From Clavulina sp. PMI_390 (Eukaryota > Basidiomycota > Agaricomycetes > Cantharellales > Hydnaceae): 55,119 nt of DNA. The notes under the pieces were generated by a model, which worked only from the letters and a program-made list of their open reading frames with translations, did no database searches and was not told where the DNA came from. The translations under genes and the position numbers were made by a program. The DNA lies in contig WIDE01000158.1 of the NCBI GenBank assembly GCA_015039315.1, positions 1-55,119 on the forward strand, in the 5' to 3' direction. Shown in pieces: positions 34,518-45,785 of the stretch (position 1 is the stretch's first letter; every line of letters starts with the position of its first letter).

Positions 34518-36824
34518 TCATGATCCAACACTCAGCATACTATTCATCAACTCGAGCTCCCACTCATCCAGCATGGTCTTCGCCTTTGTCAGAGACGGCG
34601 AACCTGCTTCCATGACTGAGGCCGCATCAGGAGCGATACTCGACTGGGCAGATCCCCTCCTCGTTCCAAAGGTAGCGTTCTGGATGCCTAGATAACTCTG
34701 ACATCGCCTCTCCAACAGATCGATGATGCCGCTGCCCATGTTTTGAGCCGACGGGCTAGCGCGAGTAGTCCCATACCGGCGGCCAAAGATCTCGTGGTCG
34801 ATACTGGGGATAGTACTTGGACTCAACCTGGGGGCGACATTTATACCTTGATCCACGACCGCGGATACCGGCGTTTCCCCTCTCCTGTAGAGCTCCTCTT
34901 CAGCCTCATGATAGTTCGCTTCATCCGCCGCCCGCAGCCCAGCCTCTGGTGCGCTCCCTCGCTCAGTGACACTGGCGGCACCAGGAGCAGATCCATGCCA
35001 CATGCCTTCGACCTTTGCGAACGAGTGATCGTCGGCCATCCCCACACTCCGATTACTTTCCGTCGCACCATGCATATGCTGGACGCCCTCACAACGATGT
35101 GAAATGCAGTATGAGCGTACCCATTCGTTCGTCCGCTTAATATTATCGTCATCAGCATCATCTTGTTGTTCGCCTGAGAACTTGGATGGAAGAGGAAAGG
35201 AGAGGGGAAGAGAGGGCGACAGGTGGAAGAGTGGAGGAGATGTGAGATGGCGATAGTGGTAACTGGCAAGAGTCTGGTCGTGGATGTGATGATGCTGTTC
35301 ATGTGCGCGCAATGAGACGACTGGTGGCACAAGGGGAGAACGGTCCTCGTCCCGTTCAAGATCTTGGTTTTCTTGCTGGGGAGGTAGGAAAGGGTCTGTT
35401 ACTGCTAGTCGACTGTGCATCGCGTGCGAGTACTGGTCTGGTAGACGTGAATAGGATGTGGATGGGAAAGATGGAGGCTGTCGCTGATGCAGGTGCGGGA
35501 TCTCGTTGGGGGTTGCGGGACCACCCTCTGTGCTCGGGGTAGTAAAGGGGGTATGGGTGGAAGCGATAAGTGAATCATGGGAATGAGGTGGCGGAAATGG
35601 GAGAGATATATCGGCGACGGCGCGGGGAGAGTCGCTGGTGGAGGGGAGAGAGGCTGAGCGCTGTTGGCGGCGGTGGAAGAGTGATGGTGGGGAGCCAGTC
35701 GTGGCACTAACTTTCTTGCCAGAACGATGGGTAGAGCTCATGCGGCGTTTCGAATGAGGACCGGCGCCAGCGGTACTCTCTGCCTGGACACCACCTTCAA
35801 CACCACCAATCCAGTCATTTATGCCACCGTCGTATGTGCGAACGCGATTCGACTGACTCGCGCTGTGATGCTGGGATATACCGCCTTTGAGCCCTTTGAA
35901 GACGCCAGAGTACTGCAAGAGATCTCTTACCTGATCCGCCTCCGCGAGTGCTTCTCTCCTCTCCACTATTGTCAACTCCGCAGCCGCACCAGCCCGGGCG
36001 CTGGTAGAGGTGCTCGTTCGTTCGTAGCCTTCATCTGCGTCCTTGTCGTCCTTGCCGTATGGTTGCTCTATGCTCCTGTCGCCCTCAAGAGCGTCCCATC
36101 TGCCCGCAGAGCCGGCCCAGTGGTTGGCTCGTCGTTCGTCGGAGTGATGGGAATCGGTGAAGTCTTGGTCGTCGAGCTCATCGGCAGTGCCTAGTCCTTG
36201 CTGAGCGTCAAGATCAAGAGCGCGGAAGAAGATCAGTGCAAGTTCGGCGGGCGAGGGGGCCCAAGTCATGCGTTGGGTGTCGCTATTATCGGGATAGGGA
36301 AGAGAGGTGAGTCAGTTCATTTGTGGTGTCGAACGCAGCTTCACTCTCGGTGTGCCGCCAAAGGAGGCGTCATCACTAGAGAGAAGTTGAGTTTCTGGAG
36401 AAAGAAAAGGGATTATGCCTTACCTCCAGCTCAGGAGGCGAGCAGGGACATCGATGGGTGCGCTCCCCCAAAACAGCAATCGATAGCAGAGGATGTTGTT
36501 CCCTGCTACATTCTGTCAATTCCCAATCCGAGCGCGATACAGAAGTTTCCGAGTAAAGCAAGGAGGGGGAGGTGGGAATAGAAAACATGTGGTAGTGGTG
36601 TGTGCGTAATAGCGACGGAATGGTGTTTGCAAACCAGTGGTAGGTGAGCATGGGCGAAATGAGGAAAGTATGGCAGAGAACTAGAAACTACTTACACGGA
36701 AGACTTTGCCATGCTGTGAGTCTGCGAGCTTTCCGACAAATTGAGCGTCCTTGTCAAGCTTGAGCAAGTAGTAATGAAGCCTTGACTGCGAAACTGGAAG
36801 TTCAGTGGGTGCGGTCGCATCCAT
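34518..36824 (-). CDS. G8: family protein, subfamily B, inverted (660 aa)
   Basis: Minus-strand exons 36824-36696, 36512-36424 and 36282-34518. The N-terminus is MDATAPTELPVSQSRLHYYL with LKLDKDAQFVGKLADSQHG, so the LDDG turn has become LDKD. Exon 2 gives CYRLLFWGSAPIDVPARLL. MTWAPSPAELALIFFRALDL starts at residue 78. DGGINDWIGGVEGGVQAES is very close to G7, as are LFHRRQQRSASLPSTSDSP and QTLASYHYRHLTSPP near residue 410. The end has CQSYLGIQNATFGTRRGSAQ and LDEWELELMNSMLSVGS. It is the closest relative of G7 in protein and flanks, so the two arose by duplication of an inverted unit. Intact. No recognisable enzymatic or targeting motif. Confidence 0.77.
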
Positions 36825-37158
36825 GCAGCCTGCAGCCGTGTATGAGGGTTTGCGTCAAAACCAGGAGTGCCAGGGGTTGCGATCCAGAATTATAGGGGCA
36901 GCTGGGTAGGGCGGAAAAGAGCACGAAGACCGAGCGGCCGAGTGAAAGGAAGTGACCTTTTATTTGTGCTGTTGGCAGGGGTTTTGGGCTGCTACTGGTG
37001 GGTTACGGGAAGGAAGGAGTAACATATGATACAAGCGGAGACGAGAGCATATCCACCGAGATGAATATAAAGACAAGGAACGATGATTGCAATGCAAGGG
37101 GAGAGTTATGAAGAACCCCTCGTATTCCTCTCTTTCCATGTTGGGGTGAGAGGGGGCA

Positions 37159-37164
37159 CACGTG
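37159..37164 (-). promoter_or_regulatory. CACGTG box upstream of G8
   Basis: The gene strand reads AAATGGTCACGTGTGCCCCC followed by CACCCCAACATGGAAAG, 340 bp before the start codon. Confidence 0.6.
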
Positions 37165-38589
37165 ACCATTTCAAGCGGTGTTGGTACGCCCAACTCGGGA
37201 AAACGAATGCCTCCTCCCAGTCTGTAATACCTTTTCTGTCAGTGAAGCGTTCAGGTCCTTTTGTGTAATACTGGTGTGCCGAAACTCCGACGCTTCATGG
37301 TGGGACCCTGCAATACTAAGTGCATGCGACCTGACCTGACAACTCACAGCCAGCCAGTTATGTTTCTGTTAACCGGAATCTATTTATGAGTTTTATTACA
37401 CGGCTGACTGACAGGTGACCGTATTCATATTATGAGATGTCTATCTAGGGCGTTTTCGACCACTCGTTTGACCAGATCCTCCTGAAGCATTCCATCGATG
37501 GGACCACCACGCTGCCGCCTTGCGGCCAGAACTCAGAACCCATTTATAACACAACACCTTGACGTCCCTGAGACTTGAAATGTGCCGCGCGGATCCTTTT
37601 TGCACCGCATTCCTGCATTCCTGCACTCCAGAACCCTTCGCCGGAGCCGAAGTGGTGACCTCGATGCCTGTGTACTCCACCACTGAGCCAGCTCCCCCTT
37701 TCACCCCCAGCAGCTAGCACGGCGTTCACGGTGACCAGGAACAATTATATACGCAGTAACCGATGACTAGCCAAAGCCCCTCATTGCCAGAGAGTAAATT
37801 CTGTCCTGTAGCTCACTGTGGCACTGCATTTGAGCTAGCCGTCACGTCGGGTCAAAGGATTCAGCTGGCGTGCTGGGTCACGCATTGGGAAAACCTCACG
37901 CGTCATGGTCACTATGCACTCTACTGTTCGACGTATCGCGGGCCAGCCTGTATTTCAGACACACTATTGCATAAAGCTGTCGAGAGTCACCGGCTACGCT
38001 GACATTCGTGAGACAGCGGTGCAAAAATGCAACGACCCTGACTGGATAAGTACTACAATGGTATTGTACCCCGTGGTGAACGAAGATGTCTGATAAGACT
38101 AGTATCGGTTATGGAGACAAAACATAACCGCCAACTACCCCCCTGCCTCCAAGGTTCTTGGGCCAGAGGAACTTGGGTGGGCAGAAAGGGAACTAAAAAA
38201 AAAGTTGAAAAACAAAGAGAATACAGAGTGCAAAAGAGTTTATGTCGATTTGGAACATGCTAGCTTTCCCGATTGTTGATCGCACGAGGGAGACTTTGTT
38301 CGATAGACTCGTTTCGGGGCCGGTTGGTTGTGGTTCACGGGCTCGGCCAGCCGAAAAAAAACTTTGCAATGTCAAGCATCCCACGCTCAATCTCAGGCAA
38401 GCGGATCTTTATCTCATATAGAAACCCTGCATCCGAGAATAGGACATCTCCTGATCTCGAGGAGCTACGGCATGGGCAAGGAAATTTGTTTTGCCCTTTC
38501 CAGCTGTGATGAACATGGTAAACAAGGTGCCGTTGGGATTTGTCGTCGAGCTCGAAAATGGCCGAACATCAGGAACCCATGATCGGCGC
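37165..38589. other. Far-upstream DNA of G8, no gene
   Basis: The inverted GC box CGCCGGAGCCGAAGT is at 37639-37653, 829 bp before the start. About 37640-37850 resembles the G7 upstream DNA. From about 38100 to 38580 the sequence has no family match that I can see and no credible frame. Confidence 0.45.
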
Positions 38590-38683
38590 AAATTCGCTTT
38601 CACCAACGAAAGCGAGGAAGGTTCTGGATGAATGGGAGCTCGGGATAATGAGCAGTCTGCTGAGCGTTGGATGTCCGATGTAG
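38590..38683 (+). pseudogene. C-terminal tail relic, tail to tail with G9
   Basis: The frame reads SPTKARKVLDEWELGIMSSL and then LSVGCPM and a TAG stop. This is an almost perfect family tail, including the basic Thr-Lys-Ala stretch before it. No upstream family sequence adjoins it. The DNA after the stop (TTGGGAGCACTTGGGTTCGT) resembles the A-type 3' flank. It faces the 3' end of G9, 0.9 kb away on the other strand. Confidence 0.75.
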
Positions 38684-39586
38684 GGAATCGATGGACTGCT
38701 GAACTTTTGAGGGTTTAAGCACTGAAATAATATATATTTTGGGAGCACTTGGGTTCGTTAAACATTCTTCCTTCGACGCTTAGTGCATGCTTAGATGCAT
38801 CTTGTTCTACGAGCCCTTCGATGCCAGCGCCAGTGCAGATGCGATATAATACAATAACCTACTATGTCTCCCTCAGTATTTTTAGGTCATTGGGAGTGTT
38901 TCGATACAATCCTTGGTTTGCAACTATGGTTTTTGATAGGTCGCTAGTCTCCTTGCCCTTTGGGGTGCTTGATTTCATGTAGGTTGCACGAGTTATAGCA
39001 ATTCATTACAACTCCTTGTTGAATTCTGAAGTTGGTCAATGATTCGAGGCCTTGGACGAGCACAAATGTATGATCCACAAACGGACAGAGGCTTGAGCCT
39101 ACAATCTATGATCGCGGATGAACAAGTTCGCGACGGCATATTCCGAGTGCATCACCGCATTAACATGGACTCTGCAAGAGACGATGACGCTCACCAAATA
39201 TACCTTTCTATCTAAATCCAACTTCCCGTCAGGCGAGCAGCACTCAGTGGCATGGGGCCACAAAGAACTTGATCGAACTTTGTTCTTGTTGCCTATAGGT
39301 TGGCAATTCATTCCACTCTCCTAAGACAGAGATGCCATTGTGCTCACAGCCATTTGCGACTGGATCCCACCTAATGCACCGAAATATGACGAGCCAGGTG
39401 ATATCTAAGGAGGTTTTACAAACAAGCAGTATGCATTCAAGCAGGAAAAAGCGCCAAACGGTTCCATTACTAGTTGATCAAACAAGTGAGTGCGTTCCTA
39501 ATGTACATGTCGCTTTAGCACCCAGAACTCAGAACCTAGAACCGAAAACTGAACCCCGAAAGAGAAAAAAGCGGCCCGCTAATATC
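38684..39586. other. Spacer between tail relic and G9
   Basis: No gene. Around 39270-39310, TGATCGAACTTTGTTCTTG, then GGCAATTCATTCC, recurs near 8955 downstream of G2. The last 100 bp are the G9 3' flank. Confidence 0.4.
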
Positions 39587-40030
39587 TTACGTTGCAGAGT
39601 CCACGCGCAGCAGAGTGTTCACCATCCCAAACTCCCACTCCTTCAAAGTGTTTCGTGCTACAATCACCGGCGGCGGAGCAGGATGTGCAGCATTGAGATA
39701 GCCCTGACACCGCGACGTCACCTGGTGGTCGAGGCTGCCCATCTCTGATATCTTCCGGATAGTGCATGTTGTGTGGGAACGGCCAGGGAGGAAAATCTGG
39801 AGGTTGTTGGTAGCAGCATCGGCATCAGCGCCAGGACTCATCCAGCGCGAGCTTGGGTTGGCAACGCCTGTGATGCTAGGGCCTCCAATGGTCGACATCG
39901 GTGCCTCTTCTCGGGTGCCAACCTCCTCTACATCTGCCAGCTCGTCCCAACCGTCATCAATATCACACTTGTCATATATATCGCTCCCGTCCACATCTTC
40001 CTCCCAGCAATCCGCTTCCCCCGGCTCCCT

Positions 40031-40062
<32 letters not shown>

Positions 40063-41864
40063 CGTCTAGCTCCCCTCTCGATTCAACCTCGACGCCAACA
40101 TGCTCATCCACAACAGCATCCCCTGCGGCGGCGCATAGCCCTTTCTTGGACTTCGTCGGCGAGCGATCTTCAGCCATCACGAAGTTTTGATATCGCTCTA
40201 CCAGATCGCGCATACAGCACGAGTATTCCTCATCCTCGGATCGACGTTCAAGGCGACAAGAGAATCTCCACTGGCTCGCGCTCTCAATGTCATCAAGATC
40301 TTGCTGCTGCTCTCTGAAGAACCGGGATGTGATGGGCAAGGCGATAGGCAGAGAGCCCAGGGGGAAAGAGCGGTGTGGTGGAGGAAGGGGGAGGTAGCGA
40401 GCCGAGATGGGGTGATGCTGATGGGAGGAGAGCTGGTGCTGTTCGCGTACATGGGTGGGTGTGGGGTACGACAGAAGGCCGGAGGACAGGGAACGTTTAT
40501 GATGTTGGTCTCGGTCTTGGGGCGAGGGAGGCTGTGTTGATTGGACCAAGCAATTCTGGTTTAGGAGCGAGAGCTGATCATGGAGATGAGAGGGGGAATG
40601 GAAGGGGGCTGGCGGGGGCAGGCGAAGTTGCTGATGGACGCATTGCATATCAGCGAGATCTACTGCTATGTTCGCGATATCTGGGAAAGGGAAATGCACG
40701 AGAGGTGTGGCGAGCACCTCTCGGGGGTGGGGTGGTTGGCGAGTCGGTGGAAGGCAGATGTCAACGGCGGGTGTCAGGGGAGAGTTATTTCTGCTGGAGG
40801 GGGGAGATGCTGAATGTTGTTGAACGTGGCCTTGATGAATCAACGCTGGGGAAACACTGAGCGTCGGCCTAACACCAATCTCGGGACAACGGACACGGTT
40901 GTCGCAGCCCTGTTTTGGATCTAGGCTCGTACCAACGGTGCTCTCTGGCTCGGCGCCACCAGTCCAGTGACCCATCCCGTTGTCAAATAGGGATGGATGC
41001 TCGACGCTCTGGGCACCATACTGCCAAAGTGTGCTTTCCCGCTGCATCGCCACGCTTGGCCCCCCCTCGCACAAAATGTCTGGCGAGGCCGCAACCGTCT
41101 CGGCCTGCGCAGAGGGGCAGAGGGAAGGATCATCATAACTCTCGCCCGCCTCCCCATGATGCAGGCCGCGGGAGTTGTGTTCGTTGGTTCTGCCTATAAA
41201 CATGTCGTGTGCACTCCCAAAGCAATCCCATTCGCCAGCTCGTTTGTACCTGTGGCCGGAGTAAGATCCTTCGACGTCGAAGAAATCGTGGAAAATGTGT
41301 TGAACCTGCTGGGATTCGAGAGCGACCGCGGTACGGAAGAGCTCTGAGAGGTCGTGCGCTGACGGCGCTTGGGTCATACTGTTGTTGCTGCTAGAAAAAG
41401 GGATGGGGAAAATGGTCAGTTTTTGCTGTGGAGCTTACTTGCTGCCCATATAGCGAGCCATCTAGGCCTCGCTGGATCAGGTGAAGGTTCAAAGATGAAA
41501 AGGAGTCTTACCTCCAGCCGAGGAAGCGTGCGGGCACATCAGCAGACCCGTTGCCCCAGTACACCAACCGATAACAGAGGATATTCCTGCCATGCACTCG
41601 CTACCAATTTCCAATCAAGGCACGGTTTGAGAATTTTTTGGCGAGAGTTGATTCCGAATCAGAATGAGCGATGAGCATGAAGTCACGAACGAAAGTCAGT
41701 AACGAGGGGGAGAACGTGAGAGACGGCGAACAACCTACATGGAAGAACTTGTCTTGTCGAAAATCCACTAGCTTCCCGACAAACTGGGTGCCGTTATCTA
41801 GGGTCAGTAAGTAATGTTGCTCTGGCCGAGCGTGTAGGACTTCGACTTCTGCGGTTGCATCCAT
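39587..41864 (-). CDS. G9: family protein, subfamily A, inverted, with poly-Asp tract (672 aa)
   Basis: Minus-strand exons 41864-41739, 41600-41512 and 41390-39587. It starts MDATAEVEVLHARPEQHYLL with TLDNGTQFVGKLVDFRQDKF. Exon 2 gives CYRLVYWGNGSADVPARFL. MTQAPSAHDLSELFRTAVAL begins at residue 77, followed by HIFHDFFDVEG as in G2. GHWTGGAEPEST is the diverged GIND motif, and RYLPLPPPHRS near residue 400 is what remains of the Tyr-rich island. Residues about 525-580 are extremely acidic, with ten consecutive Asp encoded by a GAC repeat, then EEDVDGSDIYDKCDIDDG. After SRCQGYLNAAHP comes the tail LKEWEFGMVNTLLRVDSAT, where GSR is lost. Intact frame. The source of the nearest relic (9240-9640) was a gene like this one. 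Confidence 0.76.
40031..40060. repeat. (GTC)10 trinucleotide repeat inside G9
   Basis: Ten perfect GTC units on the plus strand, read as ten GAC (Asp) codons in G9. The other copies have acidic residues here but no pure run, so the tract probably expanded by slippage after duplication. Confidence 0.9.
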
Positions 41865-42214
41865 GGAGTGCCAACACCGTTGCACGAGGCAGCACCAGAC
41901 GGCTTCTTTTCAGAAACGAGTGGGACAGTCGAAGGTTATGGCGAGGCTGTAGGACGTCTGGATATGCCGGAAAACCGGTGGTAGGCCCAACAGCCGGGTT
42001 ACGCGAAGGGGGGGATTTATTCGCCTGGCTAGAACCTCCTGATGGTGGGTGCTAGGAGGAAGAAGGGGAGGATGAAGAGGGACATATCATATGCACGCGG
42101 GCTAGCCGCATATGGACAAAGTGGTGAAGAAGGACGAGGGACGAGCGCTGCAATGCAAGGGGGTGCGTTGGAAAGGCTTTCACTTTCTCCTGCCATGTTA
42201 GGGTGACACTCCCA

Positions 42215-42220
42215 CACGTG
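42215..42220 (-). promoter_or_regulatory. CACGTG box upstream of G9
   Basis: Gene strand AACAAGTCACGTGTGGGAG, then GTCACCCTAACATGGCAGGA, 356 bp before the start. Nearly identical to the G2 block. Confidence 0.65.
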
Positions 42221-42839
42221 ACTTGTTACAGAAGACGTGTTGATTTCCATCCAACTGACAACGAAAATATCTTTCCAACCTCTACATCATACCTATCGTT
42301 AGTTTACCTTTAGCTCGCCCAATATCCTCCGAGCACAAGGACGCTCTAGGCTGCTGCTAGAACACCTCCCTCAATCGGTATTCTCAAAGTGGAACGACAA
42401 CTTCCATCTGTGCAGATCCCTCCCCTCCGAGCAATTCCTTCGATACATGCTACCCTACGCGATATCGAATAAGTGGATCAACCCACGAGATGGCGGATGA
42501 TAACCATTCGATGAGCTGCCGAAACCTGTCAGGCCGACGACATTCCCAACGCCATGCACGGTCGATTCCACCCATTCGTATATGCCGTCAAGCCACGTTT
42601 AGAAGCTAACAGCAGTAGACATTAACCCTATGATAATACGGTCGTACGATTCCCCGAACGAACGACCTACAATGCCAGACATTTCTCCATCGAAATATGC
42701 TCATCAGCTCATTCTATTGCTCCAATGGAGGCTATCAACCCCTCAACACCAACCTGTTGACAAGCCTAGGATATCGACCCCTCCGGAGCGGTCGTGCAAT
42801 CAATGACGGATTTACTTATTGGGGGAACTGAATATCAGG
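42221..42839. other. Upstream DNA of G9, no gene
   Basis: Inverted match to the DNA between the A module and the promoter of G2 and G5, with CCATCTGTGCAGATCC near 42405 as the anchor. No coding sequence seen. Confidence 0.5.
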
Positions 42840-43760
42840 CAACCAGTAGAGTGCACTCTTGTCTCGTATGACGAGGGGGAAGAGGTTGGTGAGAAAAGAC
42901 CAGGCGATCCGAGGCCGATAGACAGCCAATTTAGAAGCCATCACAGCCAACGATTCGTTTGGGGGTAGCTCACTAGCACTTCGCAGAGGGAGCGATCGAT
43001 CAGATGCGCACCTTCCGCCGGCTCGGTCATGTAAAATGTTCAGGGACCTTCCTGTCATGGACAATTCATCCGCCCGCGAGCTCTTGGACCGATCCAGACC
43101 ATATGTCTACCATGCTTCGTATTCTGGCGTATTCTCTTCCTTTTTGAACGCTGAATATTAGCTGAAGATGGTCAAAAGCTTGGTGGTTTGTGTCTTTCTC
43201 TCAATATTCGTGCCACTGTCGTGCTAATTGGAACAAGAATCTTCGGTCAGGGGGGAATGCATGGCCGCCCGCATTTTAATTTTCGTCCCATAGTCCTGGG
43301 AGCAGCTAGATCTGACCGAAAATCAAACTCTAGAGCTAACCAACTTCAATGAAACCAGGACGAGAAGTCTATGGCGACTCCGGGGTGTTTACATTTATTT
43401 ATAGTCCGCGGACAAGCGTCGCCCGAGGCATGGTTCGGGAGAATCTTGTGGCTCAGAAAATCTACGACGTCCATCCCTTTTCCAATCCTGCCACGCATTT
43501 GCACTTTACGATACGCACATGGCCCAACCAGCTTGTCTTGTCATACCACGCAATCGAGGCTGATCGAGTCGATGTGATTCGATCTCGACAGACCTTGTAC
43601 CCACGGATGTTTCCACATTTGTCTTTTTCCTCCCGTCATAAGCGGGTCACGACTACATGCCGCCGCCCCGCGCGCAGTCATTCCGCTATGCTGGGAGCTC
43701 AGGCGCTGCGATCGTGCCCGCCGCCCCTCGTCGACATGCTCGATGGTCAAGGTTTTTCAA
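42840..43760 (-). repeat. Upstream module of subfamily A, copy c (inverted, before G9)
   Basis: The reverse complement aligns with 4580-5515 and 20200-21160. Anchors are GGTGAGAAAAGACCAGGCGA (42888), GATAGACAGCCAATT, GGACCTTCCTGTCATGGAC and GGGAGAATCTTGTGGCTCAG. The frames it contains (for example 43349-43768) are not preserved in the other two copies, so I treat it as non-coding. Confidence 0.65.
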
Positions 43761-45443
43761 TGAAGTAACCCTATGCCGCTCCTCTGCGGCCCAGCGGGTA
43801 CGAGTACGCCGAAAATAGGTCGTCAGGAGGGTACAGCCCGCTCTATGTACGTCACTCAAGATTCAGTATCTGAGACCCCGAACGGAGGCCCGAACCCTAA
43901 AAAAGCGAAAGTCAGATCTTCGTGAAGGTTGCTGACGATTGTCGTTTCGGATGACATTGCTAGTCTATGAGCCTAACCTTCTCGATGAAGCTTCACGGCG
44001 CCTCCATATTCTTAGCGTATCGCGCATAAGCCATACATGCATATGGCTCGGAGGGACCGATTACAGCGAGGACATTGACCGATCCAAGCTGAACCCAGGA
44101 TGGGTGTTCTCGAAAATCAAAAAATTGATATCGAGGCTGGGTGTCGCCGACCCCAATTTCACACATCGCAATCTTGTGTCGCATCTGGTGCTGGTGAATA
44201 ACTCGAGACCTCGCGTGTTGACCATGAGGACGGCGGTGCTGTGGCAATCTCCCACTCAATCCGATTGGCCAGCTTGTCATTCAGGAGAGAAAGGGTCGTG
44301 CGTTTGAGAATATGAAATGACTTGTCTGCACGTAAATAAAAAGGTGGGAATCTTGGCGTGGCAACAACGAGTCAGACAGTTGATTGACTGAGTTTCTAAC
44401 CCCGACGGGTCCGAAATGTGTCTGTCGAGCAGCACTTGTGATGTGAACAAACAAACAAACAAGCTTGGCCCATGCAGACCTCTTCATCGTATTTTGAAGA
44501 TCACGCTGGCCAGGTTACTTAATAAAAAGTTACGTGATTTTTTTTAGGAATCTTCCGTAGGTTTTAGGCGGACACGTTGTCTTTTGAATGAAGATCTGGC
44601 ACCATCCTCATCAGGCGCGCGGTAAACACTATTCTGCCATTTACGTTGACGGAATTGAAATCTACAATGTTCACACTGTCCCCAGCGCCAGCGTGCACGT
44701 GACAAAGAATAGAACATACCACGCTTTTTGGTGCTGACAGGACGTATAGCTTGGGAGGGATAGGTAGTCTTTGTATGGCCTAACCTGATGACTCGCCACA
44801 TATTGAGCGATTTTTGGCCCAACTGTGGCAGCAACCGCCGACTGAAGTATTTAATTGATTGTTTCGTAGAAGTCCCTGACTTCCCCATCGTTAAATACGC
44901 GTTTGAGACTACAATTCAGCTCACAGAGCCTGATAACTCAGTTCGGGGAGATTCAGCCCTCTATGGAAGTCGAGGTGGCTACTTCGGCTCCGGCGGAGGC
45001 TTTTTCGAACCTAGAATCGCGGCACGAATATTCTTCGTGCCACGCCATGACGCATCGGGGACGCTGATATCGTGCTATGAAAGGGTGAAAATATCCAAGA
45101 GTCTATGCAGGCGGGATAATAAGCGCAGCTATCAGGAACGACTGAGCAACCAAATCAAAGGGCTTGTGGGGCCTGTTCAAGAACACGGCGGCTAAAGATG
45201 TCATGAACCGATCAGAATCTGAGATATTCTATTAGGCAGTGTGAATTTTGACGAACAATAGTCACCGGATATCCATTTCCCGTGAGGGTCAATGTACAAC
45301 ACGTCGAACTCGGCATTTCCAGTAATAGCTACAGTTCCGTCGCGCTTAAAGGATGCAAACTTACCTTACGGCTTACATTATAGAGCCTCATGTTACTAGG
45401 GGGCTTCGTCTGAAGAGTGGACGACGCAGCCTCTTGTAACAGT
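43761..45443. other. Spacer between divergent G9 and G10, no firm gene
   Basis: A 119-codon frame from ATG 43951 to 44307 (MTLLVYEPNLLDEASRRLHI, then CIWLGGTDYSED) has ordinary, non-repetitive composition but no second copy and no recognised match, so I leave it uncalled. ACTTCGGCTCCGGCGG at 44981-44996 lies 805 bp before G10 and is the best copy of the GC box. A short ACAA repeat lies near 44446-44461. Confidence 0.4.
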
Positions 45444-45449
45444 CACGTG
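45444..45449 (+). promoter_or_regulatory. CACGTG box upstream of G10
   Basis: In AACAGTCACGTGTGTCAGTG followed by TCACCCCAACATGGCAGGAG, 342 bp before the start. This matches the consensus block without visible decay. Confidence 0.65.
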
Positions 45450-45785
45450 TGTCAGTGTCACCCCAACATGGCAGGAGAGGACGAAAGGCTTTCCATGAAC
45501 CCCCCTTTACATTGAAATCATCGTCCCTCTTCGTCGTTCACCACTCTACCCATATGCGGTGTCCCCCCTTATCTCTCATCTGGGCCTTCACGCCATCTCC
45601 CACCTCTTACCCACCATCAGAAGCCTGGAACCCCCCCACCAGCACGAATAAACCCCATCCTCCCGTCGCCTGGCCTCTGGCACCTGCAGTTATTTTCCGT
45701 CAGGCCCAACTGCCTTGGAAGTCCTCAGAATTTTCGCCCGCACTATTCGCCCTGGAATATAGTAATTTTGACGCCGTCCTGACAA

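Noticed and set aside
40031..40060. Poly-Asp run of G9 as a metal-binding or catalytic site
   Set aside because: It is encoded by a pure trinucleotide repeat and absent from its paralogues. Slippage explains it better than function.
43349..43768. 139-codon frame in the inverted A upstream module
   Set aside because: The other two copies of the module do not keep this frame open, so it is not under coding selection.
43951..44307. 119-codon frame with non-repetitive composition
   Set aside because: No second copy, no recognisable domain, no splice or promoter context. It could be an exon of an unknown gene but cannot be supported.
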